Shown here: piece by piece, positions 5,160 through 6,204 of the stretch
Numbering within the stretch: position 1 is the first letter of the stretch
How the letters are laid out: every line of letters begins with the position of its first letter
Assembly (NCBI GenBank): GCA_003105285.1
Contig: PQAN01000270.1
Span: forward strand, 26,718 to 32,921
Source of the DNA: Methylocystaceae bacterium
GTDB lineage: Bacteria > Pseudomonadota > Alphaproteobacteria > Rhizobiales > Beijerinckiaceae
Reading direction: 5' to 3'
DNA: 6,204 bases
The notes under the pieces: model-generated
The model's input: only the letters and a program-made list of their open reading frames with translations
Database searches by the model: none
Told to the model about the DNA's origin: nothing
Translations under genes and position numbers: made by a program

Positions 5160-6204
5160 TTAAAAAAGGCTGAGCTGCTCGGCCCCGCAGCGCGGGGCGC
5201 GGAAGAGATCGGCGCGCAGGCGCGTGTGGGAAAAGCCGAGCCGCGCCGCCGCCACCTCGAATCTGCGTCCGACCATCCAGGCGTATGGGCCGGACCCGGT
5301 CATGCGCTTGTCGAAAGAGGCGTCGTAGAGCTTGCCGTCGCGCGCCGAGCGCACCAGCGACAGCACATGCCGCGCCTTGGCCGGAAAATGCGTGACCAGC
5401 CATTCGCTGAACAATTCGCGCAGTTCGTGCGGCAGCCGCAGCATCACATAGCCCGCCTCGCGCGCCCCGGCGGCGTGCGCCCTCGTCAGTATCGTCTCGA
5501 TCTCGGCGTCGTTGATCGCCGGAATGATCGGCGCGACCAGCACAGCGACGGGGATGCCGGCGGCGGCCAGACGTTCGATCGTCGCCAGCCGACGGGACGG
5601 CGAGGCGGCGCGAGGCTCCATGGCGCGCGCGAGCGCGGGATCGAGCGTCGTCACCGAAATCGCCACTTTGACGAGGCCCTTGCGCGCCATCGGCGCGAGC
5701 AGATCGATGTCGCGCGCGACCAGCGCCGATTTCGTCACGATGCCGATCGGATGGTCGGCGCGACTCGCCACCTCCAGCAAGCCGCGCGTGATGCGATAGC
5801 GCTTCTCGGCGGGCTGGTAGGGGTCGGTGTTCGCGCCGATGGCGATCGTCTTGGCGGAATAGCCCGGCGCCGACAATTCGCGCTCCAGCAATTGCGCCGC
5901 TCCCTCCTTGACGAAAATCTCGGTTTCGAAATCGAGGCCCGGCGACAGCCCCACATAGGCGTGGCTCGGCCTCGCATAGCAATAGACGCAGCCGTGCTCG
6001 CAGCCGCGATAGGGGTTGATCGAGCGGTCGAAGGAAATGTCCGGCGACTCGTTGCGCGTGATGATCGTTCTCGACCGCTCGATATGGATATTGGTCTTCA
6101 GCGCCTCGAGCTCCTCGAGGGAGCCCCAACCGTCGTCGGCCTCGACGCGCTGCTCGCGCTCGAAACGGCCGGCCGGCTTCGACAGCGCGCCGCGCCCGCG
6201 CCGC
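5160..6204 (-). CDS. PA0069-family radical SAM protein (SplB-related), 5' end missing
   Basis: Translating the minus strand from the right edge gives 347 residues with no stop before 5160-5162. The protein begins RRGRGALSKPAGRFE, a family hallmark, so only a few N-terminal residues are missing. The GTG at 5954 is an internal valine, not a start. Motifs in order: DDGWGSLEEL (23-32), SFDRSINPYRG (57-67), the [4Fe-4S] motif CEHGCVYC (C-x3-C-x2-C, residues 68-75), GLSPGLDFETEIFVK, GANTDPYQPAEK, GIVTKSALVARDIDLLAPM, SVTTLDPALARAMEPRAASPSRR, LVAPIIPAINDAEIE, GPYAWMVGRRFE, and a C-terminal QLSLF (343-347). Radical SAM enzymes split S-adenosylmethionine to make a 5'-deoxyadenosyl radical. This family belongs with spore photoproduct lyase (COG1533), but its substrate is unknown. 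It is followed by rnhB. The C-terminus matches the sliding-clamp-binding consensus (see findings). Confidence 0.95.
   Translation of the reverse strand, partial: RRGRGALSKPAGRFEREQRVEADDGWGSLEELEALKTNIHIERSRTIITRNESPDISFDRSINPYRGCEHGCVYCYARPSHAYVGLSPGLDFETEIFVKEGAAQLLERELSAPGYSAKTIAIGANTDPYQPAEKRYRITRGLLEVASRADHPIGIVTKSALVARDIDLLAPMARKGLVKVAISVTTLDPALARAMEPRAASPSRRLATIERLAAAGIPVAVLVAPIIPAINDAEIETILTRAHAAGAREAGYVMLRLPHELRELFSEWLVTHFPAKARHVLSLVRSARDGKLYDASFDKRMTGSGPYAWMVGRRFEVAAARLGFSHTRLRADLFRAPRCGAEQLSLF

Noticed and set aside
5154..5170. Intrinsic terminator after the radical SAM gene.
   Set aside because: The palindrome has only three G-C pairs per arm and no following T-run on the minus strand, and rnhB follows closely.
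5160..5954. Radical SAM gene starting at the GTG at 5954.
   Set aside because: This would remove the CEHGCVYC cluster motif. The frame continues with clear family sequence to the window edge.
4687..6129. A 480-codon minus-strand open frame across rnhB and the radical SAM gene.
   Set aside because: It is in a different frame from both well-supported proteins and is low-complexity Arg/Ala-rich, so it is a shadow frame.

Overview
The window is a dense, GC-rich stretch of bacterial chromosome holding eight protein genes and no RNA gene, CRISPR array, insertion sequence or prophage that I can see. A CcrM-type GANTC adenine methyltransferase with the C-terminal extension typical of Alphaproteobacteria, a divergent mutY/DUF721 pair and the base composition point to an alphaproteobacterium of the Hyphomicrobiales (Rhizobiales) type. 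A methylotroph-like relative (Methylocystis/Methylosinus) is possible, but that is only an impression from protein style.

Layout from left to right. (1) 1-353, plus strand: the C-terminal part of a small multi-pass membrane protein whose start lies outside the window. (2) 373-909, minus: a DUF721 (DciA-like) protein, convergent with the first gene. (3) 962-2032, plus: the adenine glycosylase MutY, divergent from DUF721 across a 52-bp gap. (4) 2096-2359, plus: a small acidic protein resembling the Imm74 immunity family. (5) 2373-3011, minus: a PPOX-class FMN flavoprotein of the DR_2398 type, convergent with gene 4 across 13 bp. (6) 3116-4288, minus: CcrM, followed by a clear intrinsic terminator at 3067-3094. 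(7) 4464-5111, minus: ribonuclease HII. (8) 5160 to beyond 6204, minus: a PA0069-family radical SAM protein related to spore photoproduct lyase. It is cut by the right edge just after its N-terminus, and its reading frame continues well past any in-window start codon.

Five of the eight genes concern genome maintenance: helicase loading (DciA), removal of A opposite 8-oxoG (MutY), removal of ribonucleotides (RNase HII), cell-cycle DNA methylation (CcrM) and a radical SAM protein from the DNA-photoproduct-lyase superfamily. The last three run in the same direction (radical SAM, rnhB, ccrM) and may be partly co-transcribed. A 20-bp AT-rich palindrome lies between rnhB and ccrM and could end the upstream transcript or control ccrM.

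Most of the window is ordinary core chromosome. The observation I would follow first is that the radical SAM protein ends in QLSLF, which matches the consensus pentapeptide by which bacterial proteins dock on the DNA polymerase sliding clamp. This suggests a replication- or repair-coupled role for a family with no assigned function. I see no convincing undescribed multi-gene system.
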